Shown one piece after another: positions 9,443 to 19,127 of a DNA stretch of 64,000 nt. The stretch is from Paenibacillus sp. HWE-109 (lineage in GTDB: Bacteria; Bacillota; Bacilli; Paenibacillales; NBRC-103111). Location of the stretch: contig NZ_CP091881.1 of assembly GCF_022163125.1 (NCBI RefSeq), positions 1,302,001 to 1,366,000 of the forward strand, written 5' to 3'. Positions within the stretch are counted from its first letter, which is position 1. Every line of letters begins with the position of its first letter. The notes under the pieces were generated by a model. It did not search any database. It was given only the letters and a program-made list of their open reading frames with translations, and was not told the origin of the DNA. Both the position numbers and the translations under genes were made by a program.

Positions 9443-10978
9443 ATGGGGGATCATATGGAAGTACGGCCGATGCTGACATACATAAAGGTTAGCACGGCTG
9501 CAGAATTGCAGATGGCATTGGATGAAGCGGTCGCAGGAAGCGTCATTGAGCTGCAAAACGGGATATATGAACAAAGCGGCCCATTCGTTGTGAAGGATAA
9601 GCAGGGTTCGGACGGCATGCCGATTCGGATTGAGGCTGCTAACTTGGGAATGGCTATTATCTCAGGTGACAGTTATTTGCACATAGAGGATTCAAGCTAT
9701 ATCGAAGTATCTGGTCTTATGATCCATAGTGGGATCGGCTCTTCCTCCAGCGAACAGTCTCTTAAAGACAGAGGTCTGTCGCACCGTATCTTGCAAGGTG
9801 TACATCCAGGCATTCAACTGCAGAGCTCTAGCCGAATTTCGATTCTTCGCAATACGTTTGCCTTGAATGAGATCGGGCAGCCTTATCGTTTCCTCACGAA
9901 TAAGGGTCCAGTATGGGGGTTGTATGGCATTGAGAATAGCTGCCGTTATGGAAGCAGCTATGACCCGAATGGCGCCGAGTATAGTGGCCTGACTCCTTAT
10001 GAAGATGCTAGACTGATCACCGACAATGGAACACACCGCCATTATATCCGAGTGGAGGGAGTGAGCAGCTACAACAGGATTGCTTACAATGAAATTGGGC
10101 CCAAGAGAGGCTTTGGCGCCGTACTTATTTATGATGGAGAGGGGCATGGCGGACGAACGATCTCGCAGTATGATGTGATTGAATATAATCATTTTCATGG
10201 GATCGGCCCGCGTGTTACGAACGGATTAGAGGCGATCAGACTCGGATTATCCAGTCTTTCATTATCTCCTGGGTATGTAACGATCCAGTATAATTTGTTT
10301 GACGGTTTTGATGGCGAGGATGAGATTATTTCTGTGAAGTGCAGCGACAACATCATCCGCTACAATACGTCGCGGAATTCGTACGGGGGATTCGTCGCTC
10401 GACACGGGAATCGCAATAGCTTTTACGGCAATTACTTCTTCGGCGACGGGGAAAAGCCGGGGATGAGCGGCTTTCGTATCTACGGCAACGATCACAAAAT
10501 TTATGACAACTATATGGAAGGCTTGACGGATCAGGTGATAAAACTGGATGGCGGATCACATGATGGAGGAGCTGAAGGGAGCCTAAATCCTACGGTAAAG
10601 TGGATTAGTGGAGAGGAGGAAAAGTCTGCAGTTCTGGAGGAGCTTTCGCAAGAGGAGCGAACAGCGCTTCTGCGTGGGCATTGGCGGCAGTATCATGTCC
10701 AGGTGTTCAATAATACGCTGGTGAATCCGGGGGCTGATGCTAATTTCCTTGCTCTGGGCGGAAAAACCTATCAACCCGTGGGTACGAAGGTGTATAACAA
10801 TTTGATTGTCAGCAAAGCTGGAACGGTGATCTATGAAACAAGTGCTGATCAGCAGGCAGCGGCAAGCGGGCAAAGTATAGTCATTGGCTTTGAGGAATAC
10901 GATTCAAGTCATGTTCGAGCAATGAAACCGCTCACGGTAGATGACGTGGGACCTGTGAGAGCTTTCTTGAAATCATAG
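9443..10978 (+). CDS. Signal-less (probably cytoplasmic) PL6 lyase
   Basis: PL6-family lyase of 511 residues with no signal peptide or lipobox, so it probably acts in the cytoplasm on imported oligosaccharides. The beta-helix starts at once (STAAELQMALDEA). The active-site pair is Lys299 (ISVKCSDN) and Arg320 (VARHGNRN), again 21 apart. It shares with the wall-anchored PL6 further on an insert around ENSCRYGSSYDPNGAEY and HYIRVEG that the first PL6 lacks, so these two form one subfamily. GGAGGGG lies seven bases before the ATG. It lies 41 bases after GH88, which would finish the products it makes. Substrate may be alginate-like or dermatan/glucuronate-like; GH88 next door favours the latter (inference). 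Confidence 0.88.
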   Translation: MGDHMEVRPMLTYIKVSTAAELQMALDEAVAGSVIELQNGIYEQSGPFVVKDKQGSDGMPIRIEAANLGMAIISGDSYLHIEDSSYIEVSGLMIHSGIGSSSSEQSLKDRGLSHRILQGVHPGIQLQSSSRISILRNTFALNEIGQPYRFLTNKGPVWGLYGIENSCRYGSSYDPNGAEYSGLTPYEDARLITDNGTHRHYIRVEGVSSYNRIAYNEIGPKRGFGAVLIYDGEGHGGRTISQYDVIEYNHFHGIGPRVTNGLEAIRLGLSSLSLSPGYVTIQYNLFDGFDGEDEIISVKCSDNIIRYNTSRNSYGGFVARHGNRNSFYGNYFFGDGEKPGMSGFRIYGNDHKIYDNYMEGLTDQVIKLDGGSHDGGAEGSLNPTVKWISGEEEKSAVLEELSQEERTALLRGHWRQYHVQVFNNTLVNPGADANFLALGGKTYQPVGTKVYNNLIVSKAGTVIYETSADQQAAASGQSIVIGFEEYDSSHVRAMKPLTVDDVGPVRAFLKS

Positions 10979-11031
10979 AAAGTATAGGTTTTTGGGTGGA
11001 TTTAAGGGGTTCTCCCTTTTTAGAAATAGTT

Positions 11032-11319
11032 GAGTTTATATATTTTGGGGTGAACGTGGAGTTACTCCCGCTGCCTCGCGCGGAGGTATGGGAACTACAG
11101 GGCGCTATTCTAGCCCAAAGTGGCATTATAGCGAGGTTGAGGGAACTCCAGTATGCTATTTTGGTTTTTGATGGGAAATTCAGCGCTTTTCGTGGACCCT
11201 GTAGTTCCGCTATGACCCTCGCATCCCTGCTATTTACCTAAATAGCGTCCTAGAGTTCCCTCAATAGGTTTGGTCACTAACCAGAGGCTGATCTCTCAGG
11301 GGGGGGAAACTGTTTTTCT
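11032..11319. repeat. Intergenic dyad repeat, copy R1
   Basis: The 419-base gap between two PL6 genes is largely filled by one copy of a repeat family. Four half-sites are visible: GGGAACTACAGGGCGCTATT and GGGAACTCCAGTATGCTATT forward, then CTGTAGTTCCGCTAT and ATAGCGTCCTAGAGTTCCCT reverse. The left end (GAGTTTATATATTTTGGGGTGAACGTGGAG-like) and the right end (AGAGGCTGAT) match copy R3 near 60 kb. No reading frame of note and no transposase are present. A terminator or insulator role is possible, because the upstream gene has no other obvious terminator. Confidence 0.85.
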
Positions 11320-11397
11320 AATGATGAGTTTAGCTGCTTTTACGGTATGCAGCAATGTTGCCTAAAAGCTTCATAATACAGAAGAGGTGATGAGAAT

Positions 11398-14300
11398 TTG
11401 AGCAAGATGTCCAATGAATTCAGAGTGCGTTCGAAACGGGGAGTCAGCTTGCTGCTCGCAGCAGCTTTAACATTCACATGGTTGCCGCTAGGGGTATCCA
11501 ACGTACAGGCAGATAGCGCAGTGACAGGAACACCAGGCGGTGTGGATGCCAACTTGCTGAAATTGTGGCTGAAAGCGGATTCCGACAGCGTGACCCGTAG
11601 TGGGAATGGCGATATAACGGTATGGAAGGATAGCAGTCCGCAAGGCAATGATTTCATCAATGACGGGACGGTCGGGGATAAGAGTCCGAGGGTAAAGCCG
11701 AAGTATACTCCTTCCAATCCTGCGCTGAATTTCCAGCCATCGGTGCAATTTATTCGTTCAGGCAATGGAAGTCTTTTGATGGACAAGAATGGATTATTCA
11801 ACCAGAATGAGTCTGTTGAACATGCAAGTGTGTATATGGTTACTGGCGGGTTAACGTTATCGAATCAGACGTCGCAAATTTTTTATGAAAATTTGCAAGG
11901 AAACGGAAAATTTGGAGCGTATATCCCCTTCTACTCCAGCACTTCGCAAGTTTTGTGGGATTCGGGAGCTACCGTATCTGGAAATCCACGGCTCACGACA
12001 GGCTATTCAATTCCTCCTCTTGAATACAACAGTTGGGGGTTTCATTATGATTCGCATCCAGCCGTTTCCAGTGCTGTTTACCAAGCGATTACGCTGGATG
12101 GGCAAACGATAGTCAAATCAACGCAAGCCAGACTCGCAATGGTTGGAAACGGAAGCAACCCGATGTCTCTTGGTTCAGCAGTCGGTGGAGGATCCGGCTA
12201 TGATGGGCAAATTGGCGAGATGATCGTGTTTGGCGATACACTTACGGAAGAGCAGCAGAACCAAGTGCAAACGTATATGGCCCTTAAGTTCGGAACGCCG
12301 CTGAAGGGAAAGGATTATGTATCGGCAGGCCCTTCGCCGATGGTCGTTTGGCCAAAGGATTCCAATATGGCTTATGGCAATAACATTGCAGGGATCGCCC
12401 GCGATCAGCAAGGAGCATTGGCTCAAGCAACAAGCCGGAGCAGCGAAGGTATAGCGTCTTCGCAGGTCATCATTACCGCTAAACAAGCTTTGGCGGACAA
12501 GCAGTACCTGCTATGGGGCGATAACGGAAGTTTGGCTCCTTCTGTGCCCTATGGTGCGGACTTCAAGCAATCAACGCGGACGTGGAAGGTCCGAAATACG
12601 GGCAATGTCGGGACTGTACAAGTTGCCTTTCCAGCGGCAATGCTTCCGCTAGGCGGCTTGCTGCTGAGGAGCGGAAGCAGCGATTTCAGCCACGCGGTTC
12701 CACTGTCATTAACCCCTGTGGAGGTGCATGGCGAAGCTTACTACGCTGCGGATACGGAGCTTACTGATGGATCCTTTTTCACCTTTGTGGAGAAAATGCC
12801 AGCCATCCAGTTGTCTGCGCTCGATGTTTGGAACGGCAGTCAAAAGATCGGGATGAATATCCCCTTCGTGTCTTCCAAGATGGAGGGGTATGAGGTCATC
12901 GTTCCACAGGCTGCCGATTCCATCCGTTTAGCCATGCAAGTCAGTGGGGGTATTACAACTGCGGTGACTCTGACGAATCTTGAAGGAGTGAATCAGCCAA
13001 TAAGCGATGTTGCCAAGGTTCATCTCGCGCCGGGAAATAATAAGCTCACGATCCGATTATCCAACGGCGATGCGATGAATACGTATACGCTGCAAGCCTA
13101 TCGGCTATCGGCCAAAGGAACGAATGGCCAAGTGCCGATGAACGCAAGTACGGTTACCGCTAGTTCCTATCAGCCGAACACGACGAATATTCCCGCGAAT
13201 GTCGTGGACGGTGTTTGGAATAATGATGTCCGTTGGTCGGCTTCTGGACAAGGGGAGTGGCTGCAGTTCGATATGGGGCAACCTGAGAAAGTTACCTATT
13301 TGAATATCGCTTTCCTGAGCGCAATCGACCGTCAAAGCAATTTCGAAATTATAGGCTCCAATCAAGTAGATTTCCAGAATCCGACTGTACTGCTGCCTAA
13401 GCGAAAAAGCAGAGTGCTTAAAGCCGAAGATGATAGTATGCAGCCTTATGTGCTGACGACTCCAGCAGAAGTGCGTTATCTGCGGCTGGTCGGGTATGGA
13501 AATACGGCTTCGGGCAGCTCAGGCAGTTGGAATAGTATTACCGAAGTTGAACTTTATACGGGCACCGCACCAAAAGTGGATGAACCTACTGAGCCAAGCG
13601 GTCCTCCGCAAGCAGGCGATAAACCCGTGGAACCCCTCCCTCCGGTACGCGTGGTGAAGGTTAATTCCGCGGAAGAACTGCAGAATGCGCTGGATCAAGC
13701 TGCTAAAGGGACGACGATTGAATTGCAAAATGGCACGTATGCACAAAACGGTCCATTCGTTATCAAAGATAAGTCAGGAACGGCTGCGCTTCCGATTCGT
13801 ATTGTTGCTGCTGAACTCGGGAAGGCTGTTATCGCTGGCGACAGCTACATGCATTTGGAAAATGCAAACTATGTTGAGGTTGAGGGACTTACGTTCCACT
13901 CCGGTGGCGGATCGGATCTTGGTGAAGATACGCTGCGAAGCCGAGCTGTCCCGGAAGACAGGATCGCATCATTGAAGGGACTGCACCCGGGTGTCGAATT
14001 GTACGACTCCAGCAATGTCTCCCTTGTGCGGAATACCTTTGCCTTGAATGAAACGGGTCAGAAATACCGGTTTACGAAGGTTGAGAACAGCGTCAATAAG
14101 CAAATTTGGTGTGTGATCGGCGTTGAAAATAGCTGCCGTTATGGGGCCACTTATGATCCGAACGGAGCCATTTATACGGGAGAAACGTCGCACTCCCCGA
14201 ACTCGGCGTTGCTTACGGACGGTGGAACCGACCGGCATTATATTCGGGTGGAAGGCACCAGCAGCCACAATCGGATCGCATACAATGACATCGGTCCAAA

Positions 14301-16329
14301 AACCGGCTTCGGCGCCGTGATGACGTATGATGGCAAGGACTCGGTTTCGCAGTACGATGTGATTGAGTATAATCACTTCCATGATATCGGTCCACGGGTA
14401 AGCAACGGATTGGAAGCGATCCGCCTGGGGCTTTCCGGGCTATCGTTGGCCCCTGGACATGTTACGGTTCAATACAATTTGTTCGACGGATTGAACGGCG
14501 AGGACGAGATCGTTTCGGTGAAGAGCAGCGATAATACAATCCGCTACAACACTGTCTTGAATTCCTATGGAGGAATGGTAGCCCGGCACGGTCATCGCAA
14601 CAGCTTCTATGGCAATTTCATTATTGCGGATGGCAAGAAACCTGGAACGAGCGGTTTCCGGCTCTATGGAAATGATCACAAGATTTATAATAATTATATG
14701 GAAGGACTCACGGATGATGCCGTTCAGCTTGATGGCGGAACGGAAGATGCGGGGCCGGAGGGAGGCACGAATCCAAGTATACGTTGGGGCACAGGGCCTA
14801 ACGATTTCGCTGACCTTAGGAGCCTTTCCGCAGAAAGGCAGCAGGAATTGCTGCGCGGGCACTGGCGGCAATATAATGTGCAGATTTTCAATAATACATT
14901 CGTAAACTTAAGCAATAAAGCATCGGCTTTCAAAATTGCTCAGCGCACATTCCAACCGACGGGAACGCTAGTTTATAATAATGTTATTTTCAGCAACGCA
15001 GGGACGATATTCAATGAAACGAAAGATATCACACCCGCAGGCAGACCGTCTTATGTGGGCAATATGGCCGATGGTCTCGCCGCTGTGGCAACGAATGCAA
15101 CGGTCGTTAGCGCCACTTACAAAGGTGATCTGAAGCTGGTCCGTGGCAGCGATGGTCTGATTCGCTTGTCACCGCTAAGTCCAGCGGTTGATAGCGCCCA
15201 AGGTCCATATGTTCCTTTGGACGATATGGATGGTCAAAGGCGTACGCATACGCCCGACGCTGGTGCAGATGAGTACGACCAAGCAACCGTTCCTACACTT
15301 AAGCCGCTTACGGCTGCCGATGTCGGACCAACTGCAGGCAGGAACATGCCAGTGGAAGAGGGCAGGCCAGAATTAAGCAGCCTTCAAATCAGCTCGAATC
15401 TGACACTCACGCCAGCTTTTCGCCCGGATATTAGCTATTATACAGTGATGGCTCCGTTCGGAATCGGCAACTTGACCATTTCGCCGGTTTCCTTGAGTCA
15501 GAAGGCTGTTATTCAGGTGAGCGTAGACGGCGCTTCGACGCAGTCAGTTAGAAGCGGCAGCGAAAGCGGACCGCTGGTCATTGCAGAAAGCGGCAGTGTT
15601 GTTCTGATTGATGTGTCGATGCCGTCGGGAGTTCATAAAACGTATACCCTGATGATAAAGCGTCCACAGATAAACAATTCATCTTCATCGGATTCTTCAT
15701 CTGGGTATAATCCAGCGCCATTGCCTAAGCCGGTTCCTGAACCGGCGGTCTCACAGCCTACCAAACCGACGGAGCCCTCAACATCAGCACCACGATCTGA
15801 GACTTTTGGAGATGTGCCGACACATTGGGCATCGGAAGCGATCAGCAAGGCTGCTGCCAAGGGCATTGTGAACGGTTATTCAGATGGCAGCTTTAAGCCT
15901 GACGAACCGATGACGAGGCTTCAATTCGCTGCCATGCTGGTTCGCGCTCTGGGCTTGAAGCCGGAACCGACGAAGCCGGATTTCACCGATGAGGCGAGTA
16001 TTCCGGCATGGGCGGCGGGAGAACTAAGCGCTGCGTTGAAAGCAGGTATTATCCAGGGCTATGAAGACCAATCTCTGCGCCCTAATGAGGCAATAAATCG
16101 CATCGAAATGATTGCCATGCTGGTAAGGGCATTGCCACAAAGCGAGGGGACATCGGCTTCGGCTTCGTTTAGCGACAGTTCTCAGATCCCCTCATGGGCA
16201 TTGCCGTTAGTTTCGCGAGCTAACTCGCTAGGGCTAGTTGATGGCCGGGAGAATCATGCTTTTAAACCGTTTGACGTGGCGACGAGAGCGGAAGCCGTCA
16301 CAGTGGTTATGCGTATGTTGGATCGCTAA
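11398..16329 (+). CDS. S-layer-anchored multidomain PL6 lyase
   Basis: Very large cell-surface lyase of 1643 residues. A signal peptide ends near residue 38. A LamG/concanavalin-like region covers about 50-290, an undefined region follows, and an F5/8 type C domain lies at about 578-720. The PL6 beta-helix is at about 750-1310 with Lys1042 (VSVKSSDN) and Arg1063 (VARHGHRN). A cadherin-like beta-sandwich is at about 1325-1420. A Ser/Pro-rich linker and three SLH domains (FGDVPTHW, FTDEASIPAW, FSDSSQIPSW) end the protein. SLH domains bind pyruvylated wall polymer, so it is held on the wall. A TTG start is chosen because AGAGGTGA lies seven bases upstream; the nearby ATG at 11407 is too far. It would make oligosaccharides for the importer. 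Of the three PL6 proteins here this is the most elaborate. Confidence 0.93.
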   Translation: MSKMSNEFRVRSKRGVSLLLAAALTFTWLPLGVSNVQADSAVTGTPGGVDANLLKLWLKADSDSVTRSGNGDITVWKDSSPQGNDFINDGTVGDKSPRVKPKYTPSNPALNFQPSVQFIRSGNGSLLMDKNGLFNQNESVEHASVYMVTGGLTLSNQTSQIFYENLQGNGKFGAYIPFYSSTSQVLWDSGATVSGNPRLTTGYSIPPLEYNSWGFHYDSHPAVSSAVYQAITLDGQTIVKSTQARLAMVGNGSNPMSLGSAVGGGSGYDGQIGEMIVFGDTLTEEQQNQVQTYMALKFGTPLKGKDYVSAGPSPMVVWPKDSNMAYGNNIAGIARDQQGALAQATSRSSEGIASSQVIITAKQALADKQYLLWGDNGSLAPSVPYGADFKQSTRTWKVRNTGNVGTVQVAFPAAMLPLGGLLLRSGSSDFSHAVPLSLTPVEVHGEAYYAADTELTDGSFFTFVEKMPAIQLSALDVWNGSQKIGMNIPFVSSKMEGYEVIVPQAADSIRLAMQVSGGITTAVTLTNLEGVNQPISDVAKVHLAPGNNKLTIRLSNGDAMNTYTLQAYRLSAKGTNGQVPMNASTVTASSYQPNTTNIPANVVDGVWNNDVRWSASGQGEWLQFDMGQPEKVTYLNIAFLSAIDRQSNFEIIGSNQVDFQNPTVLLPKRKSRVLKAEDDSMQPYVLTTPAEVRYLRLVGYGNTASGSSGSWNSITEVELYTGTAPKVDEPTEPSGPPQAGDKPVEPLPPVRVVKVNSAEELQNALDQAAKGTTIELQNGTYAQNGPFVIKDKSGTAALPIRIVAAELGKAVIAGDSYMHLENANYVEVEGLTFHSGGGSDLGEDTLRSRAVPEDRIASLKGLHPGVELYDSSNVSLVRNTFALNETGQKYRFTKVENSVNKQIWCVIGVENSCRYGATYDPNGAIYTGETSHSPNSALLTDGGTDRHYIRVEGTSSHNRIAYNDIGPKTGFGAVMTYDGKDSVSQYDVIEYNHFHDIGPRVSNGLEAIRLGLSGLSLAPGHVTVQYNLFDGLNGEDEIVSVKSSDNTIRYNTVLNSYGGMVARHGHRNSFYGNFIIADGKKPGTSGFRLYGNDHKIYNNYMEGLTDDAVQLDGGTEDAGPEGGTNPSIRWGTGPNDFADLRSLSAERQQELLRGHWRQYNVQIFNNTFVNLSNKASAFKIAQRTFQPTGTLVYNNVIFSNAGTIFNETKDITPAGRPSYVGNMADGLAAVATNATVVSATYKGDLKLVRGSDGLIRLSPLSPAVDSAQGPYVPLDDMDGQRRTHTPDAGADEYDQATVPTLKPLTAADVGPTAGRNMPVEEGRPELSSLQISSNLTLTPAFRPDISYYTVMAPFGIGNLTISPVSLSQKAVIQVSVDGASTQSVRSGSESGPLVIAESGSVVLIDVSMPSGVHKTYTLMIKRPQINNSSSSDSSSGYNPAPLPKPVPEPAVSQPTKPTEPSTSAPRSETFGDVPTHWASEAISKAAAKGIVNGYSDGSFKPDEPMTRLQFAAMLVRALGLKPEPTKPDFTDEASIPAWAAGELSAALKAGIIQGYEDQSLRPNEAINRIEMIAMLVRALPQSEGTSASASFSDSSQIPSWALPLVSRANSLGLVDGRENHAFKPFDVATRAEAVTVVMRMLDR

Positions 16330-16337
16330 GGTTGTAT

Positions 16338-16382
16338 GCAGCAGGTTGGCCTCTTACGGGGCCGACCTTGCTGCTTTTTTTC
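16338..16382 (+). terminator. Strong terminator ending the PL6 cluster
   Basis: GCAGCAGGTTGGCC pairs with GGCCGACCTTGCTGC (one bulge) and is followed by eight T residues. It isolates the lyase cluster from the exporter operon. Confidence 0.92.
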
Positions 16383-16388
16383 TTGACT

Positions 16389-16400
16389 TTCAATATTGAA
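16389..16400. promoter_or_regulatory. 12-bp palindrome upstream of exporter operon
   Basis: TTCAATATTGAA is a perfect palindrome about 100 bases before the first exporter gene. It may be an operator, but AT-rich palindromes of this length arise easily in this low-GC stretch. Confidence 0.2.
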
Positions 16401-16499
16401 GATTAATTTTAGATTTTAACTATTCATCTTTGGATAAAAACAAGTTACGATGTTTGTACTCTTTGGGAAGGAATAAGAAGAAGTAGGAGGTTATCGAGT

Positions 16500-17291
16500 G
16501 TGGGAGTATACCTAGAGTTCATTAGAATATCATTTTCTCAAAAATTTGTTTATCGAATGAACTCCTATATTAGCGCCGCAAGTTCACTAATTAAGATGTT
16601 AATACTAATCAGTATATGGACAGCCTTATTTAAAGGACAAACGGCAATTGGCGGTATTCAATTAACGGATATGATTAATTTTGTCATCGTCAATTCAATA
16701 ATTGGTTCTTTGATCTATTCGAATATTGCGAATGAGATTGGGAGCAAAGTCGTCGATGGTTCAATAAGCACCGACTTCATCAAGCCAATAAATTTTAAGT
16801 ATTACATATTTGCCAACCAAATCGGCGAGAATGTGTACATGCTCATCTTCAATACAGTTCCAGCGATATTACTTATTAGTATTTATTCGGGATTTACATG
16901 GCCATATCAGACAAATAGCCTTTTATTGTTTTTTATTAGCCTGATTAACGGCTTTATAATCATCTACTACTTCAATTATATTTTGGGATTAACTACGTTT
17001 TGGATGACGACATCATTTTATATTGATTGGTTTATGAAGGCATTTTTTCAACTCTTTGCAGGCACTTTTGTCCCCCTGTGGTTTTATCCGGACTTTTTAT
17101 TATACATTAGCAAGATGCTGCCTTTTCATCTTGTTGCATTCGAGCCAATTGCTATACTTTTGGGGAAATTGTCCTGGCATGAGTCTCTCCAAGTTATTTG
17201 TACTCAATTTGTTTGGATCATTATTTTGATTGTAGTAGAAAAATTAATTTGGAGAAAAGTTGAAAAAAAAGTAATTGTCCATGGAGGCTAA
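16500..17291 (+). CDS. ABC-2 type exporter permease
   Basis: Membrane protein of 263 residues with about six hydrophobic segments. It resembles the ABC-2 family permeases (Pfam ABC-2 group formerly DUF990): a short N-terminus, then RMNSYISAASSLIKM, and a conserved region IGENVYMLIFNTVP. It uses a GTG start nine bases after AGGAGG. It forms an operon with a second permease of the same class (one-base gap) and an ATPase. Such pairs make heterodimeric exporters; the substrate is unknown. The operon is markedly more AT-rich than the flanking enzyme genes, which suggests separate ancestry. Confidence 0.8.
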   Translation: MGVYLEFIRISFSQKFVYRMNSYISAASSLIKMLILISIWTALFKGQTAIGGIQLTDMINFVIVNSIIGSLIYSNIANEIGSKVVDGSISTDFIKPINFKYYIFANQIGENVYMLIFNTVPAILLISIYSGFTWPYQTNSLLLFFISLINGFIIIYYFNYILGLTTFWMTTSFYIDWFMKAFFQLFAGTFVPLWFYPDFLLYISKMLPFHLVAFEPIAILLGKLSWHESLQVICTQFVWIIILIVVEKLIWRKVEKKVIVHGG

Positions 17292-17292
17292 A

Positions 17293-18096
17293 ATGAGTCG
17301 ACTGCCGCTATATTTGGCATTTATCAGAATAAAGCTAAACGGAGTGGTCGAATATCGGGGGGCATTTTTGCTCACCTCTTTCTCCAAAGCATCCGTATGG
17401 GTAACGGAGTTTCTACTCATTTATATCCTCATCTCCAAGTTCAAACAAATAGCCGGATGGGGAACATACGAGGTTATGTTTTTATATGCATTAAGTTTAG
17501 CTTCGTACTCTTTCGCAGGATTTTTTCTGTTTCATCCATGTATGAAACTAGCATCCAGCATCCAAAGTGGAGAGTTTGATGAAATTTTAACAAAACCAAT
17601 TAATCCTTTTTTATATCTCATATGCAAAGAATTCAGCACGGGGTATTTTAACAATGTGATTGTTGCCATCGGTGTTATGATCATTTGTTTCAACAAACTT
17701 CAAATCACATTAAGCGCAATGAATCTTTTGTTCCTTGTCATAGTATTAATTGGAGGTACTCTCATCCAAGGCGCAGCCTTTCTGTTCACTTCTGTACCCG
17801 CTTTTTGGATTACGAACAATAAAGCATTAATTGACCTATTTATGTTTGATTTAAAAAGGTTTATTCAATATCCAATATCTGCGTACAGCAAGTTTCTGCA
17901 GGTGCTATTAACCTTATTGTTTCCTTATGCATTCATCAATTTTTATCCAGCGCAATATTTTCTCAAAAAAAATGATTTTCTCATGTTCCATCCATGGGTT
18001 CAATTTCTCACTCCGATTATCGGTATTGTGTTATTTACTCTGGCGATTCTGTTTTTTTTCAAAGGGATTAAACACTATAACAGCACTGGGTCTTGA
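17293..18096 (+). CDS. ABC-2 type exporter permease, second subunit
   Basis: Membrane protein of 267 residues with about six hydrophobic segments and the same family signature as the previous gene (EFDEILTKPINPFLYLI, compare DGSISTDFIKPINFKYYIF in the first). The pair probably arose by duplication. The ATG at 17293 has GGAGG five bases upstream and follows the previous stop by one base; an ATG at 17281 would overlap. The ATPase gene follows after 16 bases. Confidence 0.8.
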   Translation: MSRLPLYLAFIRIKLNGVVEYRGAFLLTSFSKASVWVTEFLLIYILISKFKQIAGWGTYEVMFLYALSLASYSFAGFFLFHPCMKLASSIQSGEFDEILTKPINPFLYLICKEFSTGYFNNVIVAIGVMIICFNKLQITLSAMNLLFLVIVLIGGTLIQGAAFLFTSVPAFWITNNKALIDLFMFDLKRFIQYPISAYSKFLQVLLTLLFPYAFINFYPAQYFLKKNDFLMFHPWVQFLTPIIGIVLFTLAILFFFKGIKHYNSTGS

Positions 18097-18112
18097 TGAA
18101 AGGGATGAGAAT

Positions 18113-19111
18113 GTGGCTTATATTGAAATGGAAAATATTTGTAAGGAATTTAAAGTGTATAAAAGAAATTCAAGTTGGACCAAGACGCTAAAATCGTTGT
18201 TCATTCGTGAATTTGAAACAAAAGCAGCTATTCAAAACATAAATATTAGCATTGATAAAGGAGAGCTTGTTGGATATATCGGTCCAAATGGGGCTGGTAA
18301 ATCGACTACGATCAAAATTTTAACAGGTATTTTGACACCAACCTCTGGAATTGTTCACGTTGATGGGAGAGTTCCTCATGAAAATCGAGTGAAGAATGCG
18401 GAGAAAATGGGGGTAGTTTTCGGACAAAGATCTCAATTGTATTGGGATCTACCGATGACAGAGACATTTCAACTGTATAAGAAAATGTACCGTATTGAAG
18501 AGCGACAGTTTAAATCAAATGTAAACCTTTATGTTGAGTTGTTAGAGATGAAGGAATTTATAAATCGACCGATTAGACAATTAAGCTTGGGACAAAAGAT
18601 GCGAGCCAATTTGGCGGTTGCTCTTTTACATGACCCTGAAATTATATATTTAGATGAGCCTACGATTGGACTTGATGTTGTAGCTAAAAGTCGTATTCGA
18701 CGTTTTGTGAGGGAATTAAATAAAGAAAAAGGTACGACAGTCCTATTAACCACTCATGATATGGACGATATTGAGCAAATTTGCAATCGAATCATCATGA
18801 TTGATCACGGGCAGAAGATATTTGACGGATCCATAGGGGAATTAAAAGACTTATACAGTGAAGGGTATATGTTAATCGTGGATTTTGCAGAAGACAATGT
18901 ATCACTTAATGATTCTCGATTGAGGGTTATTGGTGAGGAGGGACCGAGAAAAACGATTCTAATCAATACGAATGAGATCACAATTGCTGAAGCTATTTCG
19001 AAAATCACTGATGGCAACAGTATTGTTGATTTACATATTAAGGAACCTAATATTGAAAGAACAATTGAGAGATTATATGAAAATAAAGAACGAGAGACGG
19101 TACTCGTTTGA
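18113..19111 (+). CDS. ABC-2 exporter ATP-binding protein
   Basis: ATPase of 332 residues. Walker A GPNGAGKST is at about residues 57-65, followed by the signature LSLGQKMRANL, Walker B IIYLDEPTIGLD and the H-loop TTHDMDD. About 85 residues form a C-terminal domain, as in ABC-2 drug or polysaccharide exporters. The GTG at 18113 is chosen because AAAGGGA lies just upstream; an internal ATG 15 bases later lacks a site. With the two preceding permeases it makes a complete exporter. It is not a likely partner of the importers here, because the sequence is of the exporter class. Confidence 0.88.
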   Translation: MAYIEMENICKEFKVYKRNSSWTKTLKSLFIREFETKAAIQNINISIDKGELVGYIGPNGAGKSTTIKILTGILTPTSGIVHVDGRVPHENRVKNAEKMGVVFGQRSQLYWDLPMTETFQLYKKMYRIEERQFKSNVNLYVELLEMKEFINRPIRQLSLGQKMRANLAVALLHDPEIIYLDEPTIGLDVVAKSRIRRFVRELNKEKGTTVLLTTHDMDDIEQICNRIIMIDHGQKIFDGSIGELKDLYSEGYMLIVDFAEDNVSLNDSRLRVIGEEGPRKTILINTNEITIAEAISKITDGNSIVDLHIKEPNIERTIERLYENKERETVLV

Positions 19112-19127
19112 AAATGTAGCGGACTTA

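Noticed and set aside
8967..9479. Long reverse-strand frames opposite GH88, GH95-like and other genes
   Set aside because: They are shadows of well-supported genes and have no ribosome site or family resemblance.
10996..11241. An 81-codon frame inside repeat R1
   Set aside because: It is made of the half-site repeats; R3 does not keep the frame and no ribosome site is near.
17927..18112. Upstream extension of the exporter ATPase gene
   Set aside because: It would overlap the permease gene by 170 bases and has no ribosome site; the GTG at 18113 has one.
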